From contig DYKH01000005.1 of NCBI GenBank assembly GCA_020722685.1, forward strand, positions 1-64,000: DNA of 64,000 nt, read 5' to 3'. A program made the position numbers and the translations under genes. Shown here one piece after another: positions 1 through 7,563 of this stretch. The notes under the pieces are model-generated. The model had not been told where the DNA came from and made no database searches. It saw only the letters and a program-made list of their open reading frames with translations. The stretch comes from Caldithrix sp. (GTDB lineage: Bacteria; KSB1; UBA2214; DYKH01). How positions within the stretch are numbered: the first letter of the stretch is position 1; the number at the start of each line of letters is the position of its first letter.

Positions 1-2
1 GC

Positions 3-1187
3 GAGGGCTGGGATGCCAAGACGGTGACCCACATCATGGGGCTGAGGGCCTTCACGTCACAACTGTTGTGCGAGCAGGTGGTGGGTCGCGGCTTGCGGCG
101 CACGTCCTACGAGGTCAACCCGGAGACGGGTCTATTCGAGCCGGAGTACGTCAACATCTTCGGAGTGCCGTTTGCCTTTCTGCCCCATGAAGGGGGAAAG
201 GATGGCCCGCCACCGCCGCCAAGTCCCAAGACGGCGGTCGAGCCGGACCCGGCCAAGGCGCAGTTTGAGATCCGCTGGCCCAACGTCGTGCGCATCGATC
301 GCGTGTTTCAGCCCATGCTCACGCTCGACTGGGCGAAGGTGCGCCCGCTGGAGCTGGGCGCGGCCCAGACGGCACAGGTGGCGGAACTGGCGCCGATCCT
401 CGAAGGCAAGCCGGACGTCACCAAGATCAACCGCATCGAACTGGAGCGCCTGGCGCGGGAGTTCCGCACTCAGCGTCTCATCTTCGAGACGGCGCGCGAC
501 GTGTTCGACCAGATGAAGCAGGCATGGCAAGGCAGCCGCGAGGTCTTGCTGGCGCAGTTGGTGCGGATCGTCGAGCAGTTCATTCGCTCGGACCGCATAG
601 CGATCTCGCCGCCTCTGTTCTATCAGGATGAACTTAGACGCCGCTTGATCATTACCCTCAACATGTCGCGGGTGATGCAGCATGTCTGGGAGGCGGTGCG
701 TCAGGAAAACACCGAGCGCCTGATGCCGGTGTTCGACCGCGACCACCCCATTCGCTCGACCGGCGACATGCGAACCTGGTACACGGGCAAGCCGTGCGAA
801 AGAACCCGCAAGTCGCACATCAACGTTTGCGTGTACGACAGCACATGGGAGGCGTCGGACGCCTTCGCGCTTGACGATAGCGACGTGGTGAGCGCGTGGG
901 TCAAGAACGATCACCTTGGCTTCGAGGTACTCTACATCTATCGCGGCGTGGTGCGGAAGTACCGGCCCGACTTTCTGGTGCGGCTGAAGAACGGCGACAT
1001 GCTCGTGCTGGAAATAAAAGGACAGGATACCGAGCAAGACAGGGTGAAGCGCCGCTATCTGGATGAATGGACGCAGGCCGTCAACGCCGATGGCGGCTTC
1101 GGCCATTGGAGCTGGGCGGTGGTGTCACACCCTGGCGAAATTCGCGACGTGATTATGCAAGGTGAGGGAGCGAGAACGGGAGGCTAA
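3..1187 (+). CDS. C-terminal part of a superfamily II helicase / restriction endonuclease (type III Res-like), 5' end outside window
   Basis: The frame is open from the window edge, so the start lies upstream; a GTG at 24 is internal. The first residues (EGWDAKTVTHIMGLRAF, then QVVGRGLRR) are helicase motifs V and VI of the Res subunit family of type III restriction enzymes, which translocate on DNA using ATP. Near the C-terminus (nt 957-1020) a PD...LEIKG arrangement matches a PD-(D/E)XK nuclease core, so this is probably a single-chain helicase-nuclease of a defence system. A proline-rich stretch (nt 220-235) separates the two parts. Base composition is more GC-rich than the rest of the window. 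The stop codon sits inside the left core of an attC-like site (1182-1244). No methyltransferase partner is visible on this side. Confidence 0.8.
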   Translation, partial: EGWDAKTVTHIMGLRAFTSQLLCEQVVGRGLRRTSYEVNPETGLFEPEYVNIFGVPFAFLPHEGGKDGPPPPPSPKTAVEPDPAKAQFEIRWPNVVRIDRVFQPMLTLDWAKVRPLELGAAQTAQVAELAPILEGKPDVTKINRIELERLAREFRTQRLIFETARDVFDQMKQAWQGSREVLLAQLVRIVEQFIRSDRIAISPPLFYQDELRRRLIITLNMSRVMQHVWEAVRQENTERLMPVFDRDHPIRSTGDMRTWYTGKPCERTRKSHINVCVYDSTWEASDAFALDDSDVVSAWVKNDHLGFEVLYIYRGVVRKYRPDFLVRLKNGDMLVLEIKGQDTEQDRVKRRYLDEWTQAVNADGGFGHWSWAVVSHPGEIRDVIMQGEGARTGG

Positions 1188-1244
1188 CAACCGGTTGCAG
1201 CGGACGGCGCTGCGCTCCGCCGCCGCTGATGCTGGGCGTTGGGC
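1182..1244 (+). repeat. attC-like integron recombination site 1
   Basis: The right core GTTGGGC (1238-1244) fits the attC consensus GTTRRRY; the left core GGCTAAC (1182-1188) is its imperfect partner. Between them is an imperfect dyad: GCGGACGGCG (1200-1209) against CCGCCGCCGC, with an extra A that would be extrahelical, a hallmark of attC folding. The cassette boundary would be within GTT at 1238. The partner site at 2723-2795 starts with GCCCAAC, the exact complement of this right core, as expected if 1239-2789 was once a circular cassette. Confidence 0.7.
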
Positions 1245-1297
1245 GGCTAAAGGTCGCGAAGATTGAGGCTCTCCGGTTACTTCGCAGGAGGTGGAAG

Positions 1298-2686
1298 ATG
1301 AAATGGATGTTTACAGAAGAGGAACACTTGCGTAAGGTTCTTGATGAGGAATACGCGCGATACTGCGCCCGGGTACCGCGCAATCTTACACTGCCCCTGC
1401 TTTGGATCATCGTTTTGCTGCTCAGCGGCTGTGTCACTGAGCCTTCTCCCACACGACAGCCTGCCGAGACCTCACGCCAACTCATCCTGGCCACCTTCGC
1501 ACCCCGGCAAGTTGTCGGCGTAGATGCGGATGGGGTGATACAGTTCGGCGACTTTGACTTCAGCCAACTGCCTGCCTTGATTGAGGCGGGGATCAATGAA
1601 ATCTCAGCACCGATCGAGTTCATGGCCAAGAACATGCGAAAACAGTATGAGTTGCGCTGCGCATTCGTCATGGCCGTCAAGCCTTATGGCATCAGGTACT
1701 ATCACAGCATTCCCACCTACAAGAACAACGAACTGATGACGGCATGCCCGCAGCCGCCGGAGGACGAAAATTTCACAAGCGGAGCCATGTGGCTGGATGA
1801 GCCTTACGCTCATTTCCCAGGGGGGGATGAGACCTTTACCGGCGCTTCTGATGTTCGCACCGCCTCCGAGTTCTATGTGCAGCAAGTGGCAAGACTGCTG
1901 ACAGAAGAAATCCGCAGTCCAATGAGTGGCGGGCAGGGGCGGAACGCCCCTCTCCTCACCGCCAATACCCTTGAGTCCCTCGCCTGGTACGATTTGAAGG
2001 CCGGCGCAGATGGCTTTTGGGTGGAGGGTCTTGGCGGTTTTCTCCTGCAGCAGATCCATTTTTTCAATGCGTCATTTAACACCGGCATCCCAGAAACGCC
2101 CGAGAATTACGTCCGGCTCATTGCCGCCTTCGAGCGGGGCGCTTCTGATCATTTTGGCAAAACCTGGGGTTATGGGGTGTATCTCGGGACCCCGCCCCGG
2201 TTGCGAGAGATGATTCTGGAAGAACTGTACGAGAGAGGAGCTACCTACTTTTTCTTCTGGGCCAATCATGCTGATGGTACACTGACAACAGAAGAGGTCA
2301 TCGCGCTTGCTGGACATCTGAATCAGTACGCCCGCACCCACAGGCCCTCGAAAACAAAGGCGACCTTGGCAATCGTCATCCCCGCCGGCTACCACATCCC
2401 AGGCGGTGTTTACTGTAGCGCGGAATTGCCTGATCGAGAGAGATGTATCGCCGACAAGGGAGCGGAGTACAGCGGCGGGGATTTGTGGAACGTGCTCCCG
2501 GCTGTCATCACTGAGAAGACGCAGGGAAGGGTAAACCCGCAGGATGTCGAGATTCTGCGCGCCCTGGGGCAGGCGATCAAGGAGGCGCTTGCCACCGGAG
2601 AGGAATTCGACATCCTGGTCAACGATGAAAGCCTGAAGCCGGGCTATGTAGATCGCTACGAACGGGTGATCTGGATAGGGGGATAA
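1298..2686 (+). CDS. Putative lipoprotein with TIM-barrel/glycoside-hydrolase-like body
   Basis: 462 residues from ATG 1298, chosen because AGGAGGT (1286-1292) lies 5 nt upstream. A hydrophobic segment ending in LLLSGC (about residues 32-45) looks like a lipoprotein signal with lipobox, though the preceding charged region of about 27 residues is unusually long. That leading part (EEHLRKVLDEEYARYCARVPR) resembles the C-terminal tail of isoprenylcysteine methyltransferase-family proteins, so the gene may be a chimera made during cassette exchange. The body has alternating strand/helix character with WLDEPYAHF and GADGFWVEGLGG segments like surface polysaccharide hydrolases, but I do not recognise a specific family. 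It fills the cassette between attC sites 1 and 2. Confidence 0.6.
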   Translation: MKWMFTEEEHLRKVLDEEYARYCARVPRNLTLPLLWIIVLLLSGCVTEPSPTRQPAETSRQLILATFAPRQVVGVDADGVIQFGDFDFSQLPALIEAGINEISAPIEFMAKNMRKQYELRCAFVMAVKPYGIRYYHSIPTYKNNELMTACPQPPEDENFTSGAMWLDEPYAHFPGGDETFTGASDVRTASEFYVQQVARLLTEEIRSPMSGGQGRNAPLLTANTLESLAWYDLKAGADGFWVEGLGGFLLQQIHFFNASFNTGIPETPENYVRLIAAFERGASDHFGKTWGYGVYLGTPPRLREMILEELYERGATYFFFWANHADGTLTTEEVIALAGHLNQYARTHRPSKTKATLAIVIPAGYHIPGGVYCSAELPDRERCIADKGAEYSGGDLWNVLPAVITEKTQGRVNPQDVEILRALGQAIKEALATGEEFDILVNDESLKPGYVDRYERVIWIGG

Positions 2687-2722
2687 TCCAGCTATCATTA
2701 TAAACCCGATATAACAAGTGCC

Positions 2723-2795
2723 GCCCAACACGGGCGTGCACCTGACGCCACTCCGCTGCGCTTCGCGGCGCAGGGGAAGCGCATAACCGTTAGCG
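2723..2795 (+). repeat. attC-like integron recombination site 2
   Basis: The left core GCCCAAC (2723-2729) matches RYYYAAC perfectly and is the reverse complement of the right core of site 1 (GTTGGGC). The right core is GTTAGCG (2789-2795), one base off GTTRRRY. The interior holds a GC-rich imperfect dyad around CGCTGCGCTTCGCGGCG (2754-2770). The spacing of about 70 bp is normal for attC. The next gene begins 15 nt after the site. Confidence 0.75.
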
Positions 2796-2809
2796 GTCAG
2801 GAGGAAGAA

Positions 2810-3109
2810 ATGCCAAGAGACAAAATGATGGCCGTTCAGAATATCAATGTGCCGGGGCGAACGAACAATGTGAATGCCGAGAAATACACGGCCAGGCATG
2901 CAATCTTGTTGAAGGTATTACCCAAGAAAGGGCCGGGCATTACTCAGGCTGAAATGGGTAAAGCTGTACGCCCCCATCTCCCGGAAAACCTCTGGCCAAA
3001 TGGCGAGAAGTCAATGTGGTGGGTAAAAACCGTTCAGTTGGACTTGGAAGCCAAAGGGTTGGTAATCAGAGATTCGACGAGCAAGCCCACGCGGTGGTAT
3101 CGGAAATGA
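2810..3109 (+). CDS. Small cassette protein, DUF6958-like
   Basis: 99 residues, ATG 2810 with AGGAGG at 2799-2804. The pattern N-V-PG...KY...A.L.VLP...G.T.AEM..AV..HLP...WP.G...WWVKTVQLDLEAKG...R....P.RWYRK is what I recall for DUF6958, small soluble proteins of unknown function. The AEM/WWVKTVQLDLEAKG region has the feel of a winged-helix fold, but this is inference. It starts directly after attC site 2 and so occupies the first position of the next cassette. Confidence 0.7.
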   Translation: MPRDKMMAVQNINVPGRTNNVNAEKYTARHAILLKVLPKKGPGITQAEMGKAVRPHLPENLWPNGEKSMWWVKTVQLDLEAKGLVIRDSTSKPTRWYRK

Positions 3110-3173
3110 TCTGGTTTTATTGGTCATCAACCGTAGCGGCTAAAAAAACAAACGAAAAACGAAACGACAAACG

Positions 3174-3216
3174 ACGGCATGCAGCGGACGGCGCTGCTCG
3201 CCGCTCCTGATGCCGA
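3174..3216 (+). repeat. Degenerate attC-like dyad (site 3)
   Basis: CGGCATGCAGCGGACGGCG (3174-3192) and CGCCGCTCCTGATGCCG form an imperfect dyad sharing the GCAGCGGACGGCGCTG core with attC site 1 (1197-1212). A possible left core CGGCTAA lies at 3136-3142. No GTTRRRY right core is present, so if this was an attC it has decayed. Confidence 0.45.
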
Positions 3217-3244
3217 GACCGGTACGGATATTGGAGAGGCAAAA

Positions 3245-3652
3245 ATGATCTCCGCCGGTGGAGCGCTTTGTTCGGAATGCCCGGCATATCTTGGGGCGAC
3301 AAAAGGAATTGAGCATCAAAAGCGCACTATCGAAGCATGGCATAATATCTACGGGCTAAATGAGAAGGTCGAGCATGTATCCTGCGGTCGTTGTCTCGGC
3401 CCGGACGATAAAGTGTTCCACGCAAGCCGCAGTTGTAAGGCGGGTCGCTGCTATCGATCCAAGGAGTTCAGTAGCAGCGCCGAATGCCCAAAGGAGTCCT
3501 GCGAAGATTTAGAAAGAGCGCAGTCGGTATGGGATGAAGTGCCAGCTCTGGTCAAAAAGCTCTCGCCCGCCGATTTCGCTGTCGATGCCCGACCGTATTG
3601 CGGTCATCGTAAAAGGTTATCCGAGGCACGCGCTGCGCTCGGAAATTGGTAG
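3245..3652 (+). CDS. Cysteine-rich DUF3795-family protein
   Basis: 135 residues from ATG 3245 (GGAG at 3233-3236 upstream). The N-terminal CSECPAY followed by a helix ending in W.....G, then C..CLG....F..S..C....C and AECP...CE fits DUF3795, a zinc-ribbon-like small protein of unknown function seen in anaerobes and environmental bacteria. About ten cysteines suggest metal binding. It follows the degenerate attC-like dyad and may be the last cassette of the array. The C-terminus (after about residue 105) does not look conserved and could be altered by a frameshift near 3590. Confidence 0.65.
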   Translation: MISAGGALCSECPAYLGATKGIEHQKRTIEAWHNIYGLNEKVEHVSCGRCLGPDDKVFHASRSCKAGRCYRSKEFSSSAECPKESCEDLERAQSVWDEVPALVKKLSPADFAVDARPYCGHRKRLSEARAALGNW

Positions 3653-3882
3653 TCACCAGGCATCGGCGCTGATTCATTATGACATTTTCGTCGCTGGCGT
3701 GAGGTGGAGCCTGAATTTCGTCTGTTTTGAAAAATTTCCCGTGCTATTGCGGATTCCCACTGCCGAAGATGTTGTTACCTATATTGATTCATGTCGGAAA
3801 GAAGACATTTAGCGACTGGAAAGACTGCAATCCTTTTTGAGAAAGTATAGCTCAAGCGCAACCCTAACCAAGGAGGTTCGCC
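3653..3882. other. Short unassigned stretch after the cassette-like genes
   Basis: A frame running to 3812 ends in a plausible peptide (TAEDVVTYIDSCRKEDI) but has no convincing start or family; it could be a remnant or chance. A small hairpin CCGAG...CTCGG lies at 3620-3640. AAGGAGG at 3870-3876 is the ribosome site of the next gene. Confidence 0.3.
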
Positions 3883-4353
3883 ATGTCTATCTCCATTAAG
3901 CTTAAAAAGTATCTTGACGACAACCAGATCAAGTATCTCACGATTACGCATTCCAAGGCTTACACAGGTCAAGAGGTCGCTGCGGCGCTGCATTGCCCTG
4001 GCAAAGAATTAGCCAAGGCGGTGATCGTGAAGGTTGACGGCCAATACATCATGGCCGTTTTGTCCGCCTCGGAGAAAATCCAATTCGACGCTCTCAAGAA
4101 GAATCTGGCCGCAAAGACCGCCGAGCTGGCTTCCGAGGAGGAATTCAAAGGACTTTTCCCTGACTGTGAAGTCGGCGCTATGCCGATTTTCGGCAACATC
4201 TACGACATGCCGGTATACGCTTCTGAGAAAATACTCCATGACGAAGACGTATACTTCAATGCCGGCACTCATACCGAAGCCATCAAGTTGAGCGTGGACG
4301 ATTTCAAAAGGATCGTCAAGCCGAAAAAGGCGGGCTTTGTCACGAACGTTTAG
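3883..4353 (+). CDS. YbaK/ProX-type aminoacyl-tRNA deacylase
   Basis: 156 residues, ATG 3883 with AAGGAGG 6 nt upstream. YbaK-domain proteins hydrolyse mischarged aminoacyl-tRNA in trans (Cys-tRNAPro in YbaK, Ala-tRNAPro in ProX). The family signature is visible: an early H..A.T..E.A, K.L.KAVIVKVDGQYIMAVL with the conserved lysine, and GAMPIFG...MPVYASEKI near residues 96-115, a variant of the family's G.vsPfG segment. The length matches stand-alone domains. Which tRNA it edits cannot be told. The gene is single and is followed by about 290 bp without a gene. Confidence 0.85.
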   Translation: MSISIKLKKYLDDNQIKYLTITHSKAYTGQEVAAALHCPGKELAKAVIVKVDGQYIMAVLSASEKIQFDALKKNLAAKTAELASEEEFKGLFPDCEVGAMPIFGNIYDMPVYASEKILHDEDVYFNAGTHTEAIKLSVDDFKRIVKPKKAGFVTNV

Positions 4354-4645
4354 ACTCGATGGCGGCCGGCCTATTTTTCTGTCGGTATAGGTCGGTAATA
4401 GTCCGAAATTGATTTCTCCGAGCTTTCACTTTACCGGAAAGCCCCATGAGTGCAAGCCGATAGGGATCGTTGGGAAATCGGCGTTCCTCCCGCATTTGGA
4501 AAGGAGATTCCGTGCCGTTAGCTGCGTGGGATCGGTGTGCTCTGCCGTTGGTACACTCGCCGAATACAGGAGCGTGCATGTGCTTTAGAAACGCAGGAGA
4601 GAGCTTCTTTCGCGTTTTTATTCTATCTTTTGCGGATTATGCAGC
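4354..4645. other. Intergenic region upstream of the membrane protein/THEP1 pair
   Basis: No gene seen. It contains a 6-bp hairpin GCCGAT...ATCGGC near 4457-4484 and scattered box-like sequences (AGGGA, CTCCCGCA, ACAGGAG) that superficially recall a cobalamin riboswitch but lack its invariant core. The leader is long enough to hold a regulatory RNA. Confidence 0.25.
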
Positions 4646-5260
4646 GTGAAAAAGTACATTCAAATCGCGGTCTTGGGTTCACTTTGGGGAATCTTGGAAG
4701 CACAGCTTGGCACCTGGCTGCATCTCTTGGCTGTCCCTTTCGCCGGCGCCGTCCTGATGTCCTTTGGACTGCTGTTTTTGGTGATTGCACGTAGCTTAAC
4801 CGCTCTGCGCGGCTCTTGTTTGCTCATGGCGCTCGTCCCCTGCTTTTTCAAGTTGCTCTTTGTGGGGGCTGGGGCTGTTTATGTGGTAACGGGCATCTTG
4901 ATTCAGTCTGCTCTCATCGAGATTGGCTTTTGGCGCAGTCAACCCGGTAGGATTCGCTATTCTTTGGGCGGAAGCTTGGGAGTGGCTTATTCACTGTTCC
5001 ATCCGTTTGTGACCTTGGGACTGTTGGGGGGCTGGAGGGTGGTGGCGGTATTCGCCAGACTGGTTGCCATGGGCAAGTCCTTTCTCGGAATTGAGTATTC
5101 CAGCATTCTCATTATGAGCCTACTTATAGTCGCACATGCGCTCTTGGGTGCGGTAGCCGCGCAAATAGCAGTCGGATTGGTGCAAATGCTCGAACGGCGC
5201 GGGATGATGAGCAGAGCAGCCGCCGGGCGTGGGCTCAAAATCGTGGAGAAGCCGTCCTGA
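4646..5260 (+). CDS. Polytopic membrane protein coupled to THEP1-type NTPase
   Basis: 204 residues from GTG 4646; no strong Shine-Dalgarno is visible. Five to six hydrophobic helices alternate with short loops, with the pattern of an ECF-transporter S component or small permease (G...L.EA..G..LH in the first helix). I do not recognise a precise family. The stop (5258-5260) overlaps the probable start of the next gene, an NTPase, which implies translational coupling and a shared task; vitamin or cofactor-precursor uptake is a guess from that pairing. Confidence 0.6.
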   Translation: MKKYIQIAVLGSLWGILEAQLGTWLHLLAVPFAGAVLMSFGLLFLVIARSLTALRGSCLLMALVPCFFKLLFVGAGAVYVVTGILIQSALIEIGFWRSQPGRIRYSLGGSLGVAYSLFHPFVTLGLLGGWRVVAVFARLVAMGKSFLGIEYSSILIMSLLIVAHALLGAVAAQIAVGLVQMLERRGMMSRAAAGRGLKIVEKPS

Positions 5261-5799
5261 TAGAGAATAAGCCGTCAATCAAAAATGTTTTCCTGACCGG
5301 CGATTTCGGCGTTGGGAAGAGCTTCGCGATCGCCGAGATTGTCAAACGCTTAGGCTGCCCGTATGCTGGCCTGGTCACCAACAGGGTGGTGGAAAATGGC
5401 AGATTGGTCGGCTTTTCCCTCTCGGGTATTGGCGATGAGAATGCGCGCATTTTCGCCCACCAAGACTTTGCCGGGGCTCCCCGTCATAGCCGATTTGGTG
5501 TGCGGCCGGAAGTTTTTGAACAGTATGGGGCAGCCATCCTAAAAAATATCCGCTCAGGGACCAAGCTCATCGTCATTGATGAAATCGGCGTTATGGAAAA
5601 ACAGGCCAAGCATTTTCTTCACCAATTTTGGCAAATTTTGGATGGGCCTCTGCCCGTGCTGGCGGTGGTTCAAAAGCGGGCCGACTACATTTGGCGGTAT
5701 GTTGAGAGGCGAGAGGACAGCGCGGTGTTCTGCATCGACCATCAGAATAGGGAGACAATCACGAGCCAAATTTTGGCTCTCTTGAGAAATCACCTTTGA
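5257..5799 (+). CDS. Nucleoside-triphosphatase, THEP1-type
   Basis: About 180 residues. The reading frame is clearly coding from about 5263: KNVFLTGDFGVGKS is a Walker A motif, GLVTNRV..NGRLVGF matches the THEP1 strand after the P-loop, and LIVIDEIGVMEKQ is the Walker B region typical of the family (nucleoside triphosphate hydrolysis, sometimes fused or adjacent to transport genes). No ATG, GTG or TTG is available upstream of the P-loop; CTG 5257 overlaps the upstream stop and has GGAGAA (5244-5249) 7 nt before it, so I take it as the start. The first ATG-like start (GTG 5386) would delete the P-loop and is rejected. Confidence 0.75.
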   Translation: MIENKPSIKNVFLTGDFGVGKSFAIAEIVKRLGCPYAGLVTNRVVENGRLVGFSLSGIGDENARIFAHQDFAGAPRHSRFGVRPEVFEQYGAAILKNIRSGTKLIVIDEIGVMEKQAKHFLHQFWQILDGPLPVLAVVQKRADYIWRYVERREDSAVFCIDHQNRETITSQILALLRNHL

Positions 5800-5952
5800 C
5801 CCGTCTCAAAAATTAACCACCCAGCTTTGGATGACCTGACTTTTAGTTCTCGGGCACAGGTTTTCTGCTTGGAAAATTTGGTTGCTTAATAAAGTAGTAT
5901 TTTTTATTATAAGCAAGTCGGCTATGCTTGCATAATCCGGCATCTATTTGCA

Positions 5953-6798
5953 GTGGATAAAAACCTCGGCCAAGCCGGCGAAAGTGCATCCAAAGCGAAT
6001 GTTGCGTTTGCAGTTGGACTCATAGTGGCATTGGGAAAAGCTAAGCAAGTCTTCATCCAATTTCTGCTGCACCTACACGGGATTGCAGAATTATTCGGCC
6101 GTTCGATCATTTATTCGTTTGCACCTCCCTGGTACTTGAGAGATACCGTAGAGCAAATGTACGTGGCTGGGGTTCGGTCACTGACGATCGTGCTTTTGAC
6201 TTCCGGATTTACCGGCATGGTCCTGGCGTTGCAATCGGGATACGAAATGGCCGTATACGGCGCCAAAATGTACGTGGGCACGCTGATCAGTCTGTCCTTG
6301 GTGCGCGAGCTGGGACCGGTGCTGGTTGCTTTGGTGGTTGCCGGACGTGTGGGCGCCGGTATTGCTGCGGAAATCGGTTCGATGACCGTCACCGAGCAGA
6401 TCGATGCCATGCGCGCTTTGGGCACCGATCCGGTTAAGAAACTGGCATCGACACGGTTGCAGGCCATTCTAGTAATGTTGCCGGTGCTAACCGTTATCGG
6501 CGATGCCGTCGGTATTTTGGGTGGTCTGGTCATCGCCGTTACCTCCTTGGGCATCAGTGCCTCTTTCTATTGGAGCACCGTTGTTCAGGCAATAACTTTC
6601 AACGATATGACGACCGGCTTAATCAAGCCCGTCATCTTTGCCCTGATCATTTCGACAATTGGCTGTTACACTGGTTTTACCACCACGGGCGGTACGCGGG
6701 GCGTTGGTGAATCGACCACCCGTTCCGTAGTGTTAGCTTCCATCCTTATTTTTGCTTTTGACTTTTTTGTGACCAAGTTTATTTTAGCCATATCCTGA
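5953..6798 (+). CDS. mlaE: MlaE-type ABC transporter permease
   Basis: 281 residues from GTG 5953. The protein is the permease of the Mla/Mce system that moves phospholipids between inner and outer membranes. Hallmarks: a leading amphipathic segment, then helices with SGFTGMVLALQSGYE, LVRELGPVLVALVVAGRVGAGIAAEIGSM and TEQIDAMRALGTDP, which are the conserved MlaE core, and a C-terminal GFTTTGGTRGVGESTT segment. It opens a tight mlaE-mlaF-mlaD run. The N-terminal about 35 residues precede the conserved domain and the true start could be slightly downstream. Confidence 0.92.
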   Translation: MDKNLGQAGESASKANVAFAVGLIVALGKAKQVFIQFLLHLHGIAELFGRSIIYSFAPPWYLRDTVEQMYVAGVRSLTIVLLTSGFTGMVLALQSGYEMAVYGAKMYVGTLISLSLVRELGPVLVALVVAGRVGAGIAAEIGSMTVTEQIDAMRALGTDPVKKLASTRLQAILVMLPVLTVIGDAVGILGGLVIAVTSLGISASFYWSTVVQAITFNDMTTGLIKPVIFALIISTIGCYTGFTTTGGTRGVGESTTRSVVLASILIFAFDFFVTKFILAIS

Positions 6799-6837
6799 TC
6801 TGGCGTGTTCAGCAAAATGCAAACCAATCCTTCCTAC

Positions 6838-7563
6838 ATGATAGAATTCCTTTCCGTGAGCAAGTCTTTTGGCGACAAAAAAGTCCTGCGCGGACTCTCA
6901 CTGGGGATTCATCGCGGTGAGACGATGGTGGTTTTGGGAAGAAGCGGCAGCGGCAAAAGCGTCCTGCTCAAGATTCTCTTGGGCCTTATTCAGCCGGATG
7001 ATGGTAAAGTTTTTGTGGACGGCGAGGAAATTACCCAACTTTCTGAGCGGGAGCTCTTCCCAATCCGGCAGAAGATCGGCATGCTCTTTCAAGGCGCGGC
7101 TTTGTTCGACTCACTCACGGTGGGCGAAAACGTGGCCTACGCCTTGACCGAGCACTCAAACAAGCCGCGTTCGGAGATAGAAATGATCGTGCAAAAAAAT
7201 TTAGCGTTTGTAGAGCTGGAGGGAACGGAGCATCTCATGCCGTCGGAGCTTTCCGGCGGAATGCGCAAACGTGTCGCTTTGGCACGAGCAATGGCTTATC
7301 AGCCGCGGATAATGCTGTACGATGAGCCAACCACAGGACTGGACCCGATTACCGCTACAACGATCAATGCCCTTATCCGCAAAACGCAAAAGGAACTGAA
7401 TGTGACTTCGATTGTGGTGACCCACGAGCTGGACAGTGGCTTTGGCGTGGCGGATCGTTTGGCCATGATCAACGAGGGGAAAATCATCGCCATCGGCAGC
7501 CAAGCAGAACTGAAGAACTGTGCCGATGAATTTGTACGAACTTTTCTGGCGGGACCAAAATGA
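6838..7563 (+). CDS. mlaF: MlaF-type ABC transporter ATP-binding protein
   Basis: About 241 residues from ATG 6838 (in-frame GTG 6805 and ATG 6817 are alternatives; none has a clear Shine-Dalgarno). Walker A is GRSGSGKS, the Q-loop region is KIGMLFQGAALFDSLTVGENVAY as in MlaF (the ALFDS signature), the ABC signature is LSGGMRKRVALARA, Walker B is IMLYDEPTTGLDP and the switch histidine is in VVTHEL. It energises MlaE. The gene overlaps mlaD by ATGA at 7560-7563. Confidence 0.93.
   Translation: MIEFLSVSKSFGDKKVLRGLSLGIHRGETMVVLGRSGSGKSVLLKILLGLIQPDDGKVFVDGEEITQLSERELFPIRQKIGMLFQGAALFDSLTVGENVAYALTEHSNKPRSEIEMIVQKNLAFVELEGTEHLMPSELSGGMRKRVALARAMAYQPRIMLYDEPTTGLDPITATTINALIRKTQKELNVTSIVVTHELDSGFGVADRLAMINEGKIIAIGSQAELKNCADEFVRTFLAGPK

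Noticed and set aside
132..1106. Long minus-strand frame opposite the helicase-nuclease gene
   Set aside because: It is the antisense shadow of a GC-rich gene whose plus-strand frame carries clear helicase and nuclease motifs.
2072..2899. 275-codon minus-strand frame across the lipoprotein gene and attC site 2
   Set aside because: No motif or start signal; it crosses a recombination site and mirrors the plus-strand frame.
3534..3812. 92-codon frame after the DUF3795 gene
   Set aside because: It overlaps DUF3795 in another frame and only its last 17 residues look coding; at most a remnant.
4430..4600. Possible cobalamin riboswitch before the membrane protein/THEP1 pair
   Set aside because: AGGGA, CTCCCGCA, GTGGGA and ACAGGAG boxes occur in the right order but the invariant GCCACTG and CCTGCC cores are missing, and the same bases form a simple GCCGAT/ATCGGC hairpin instead. 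A covariance-model scan with the Rfam cobalamin family would decide.
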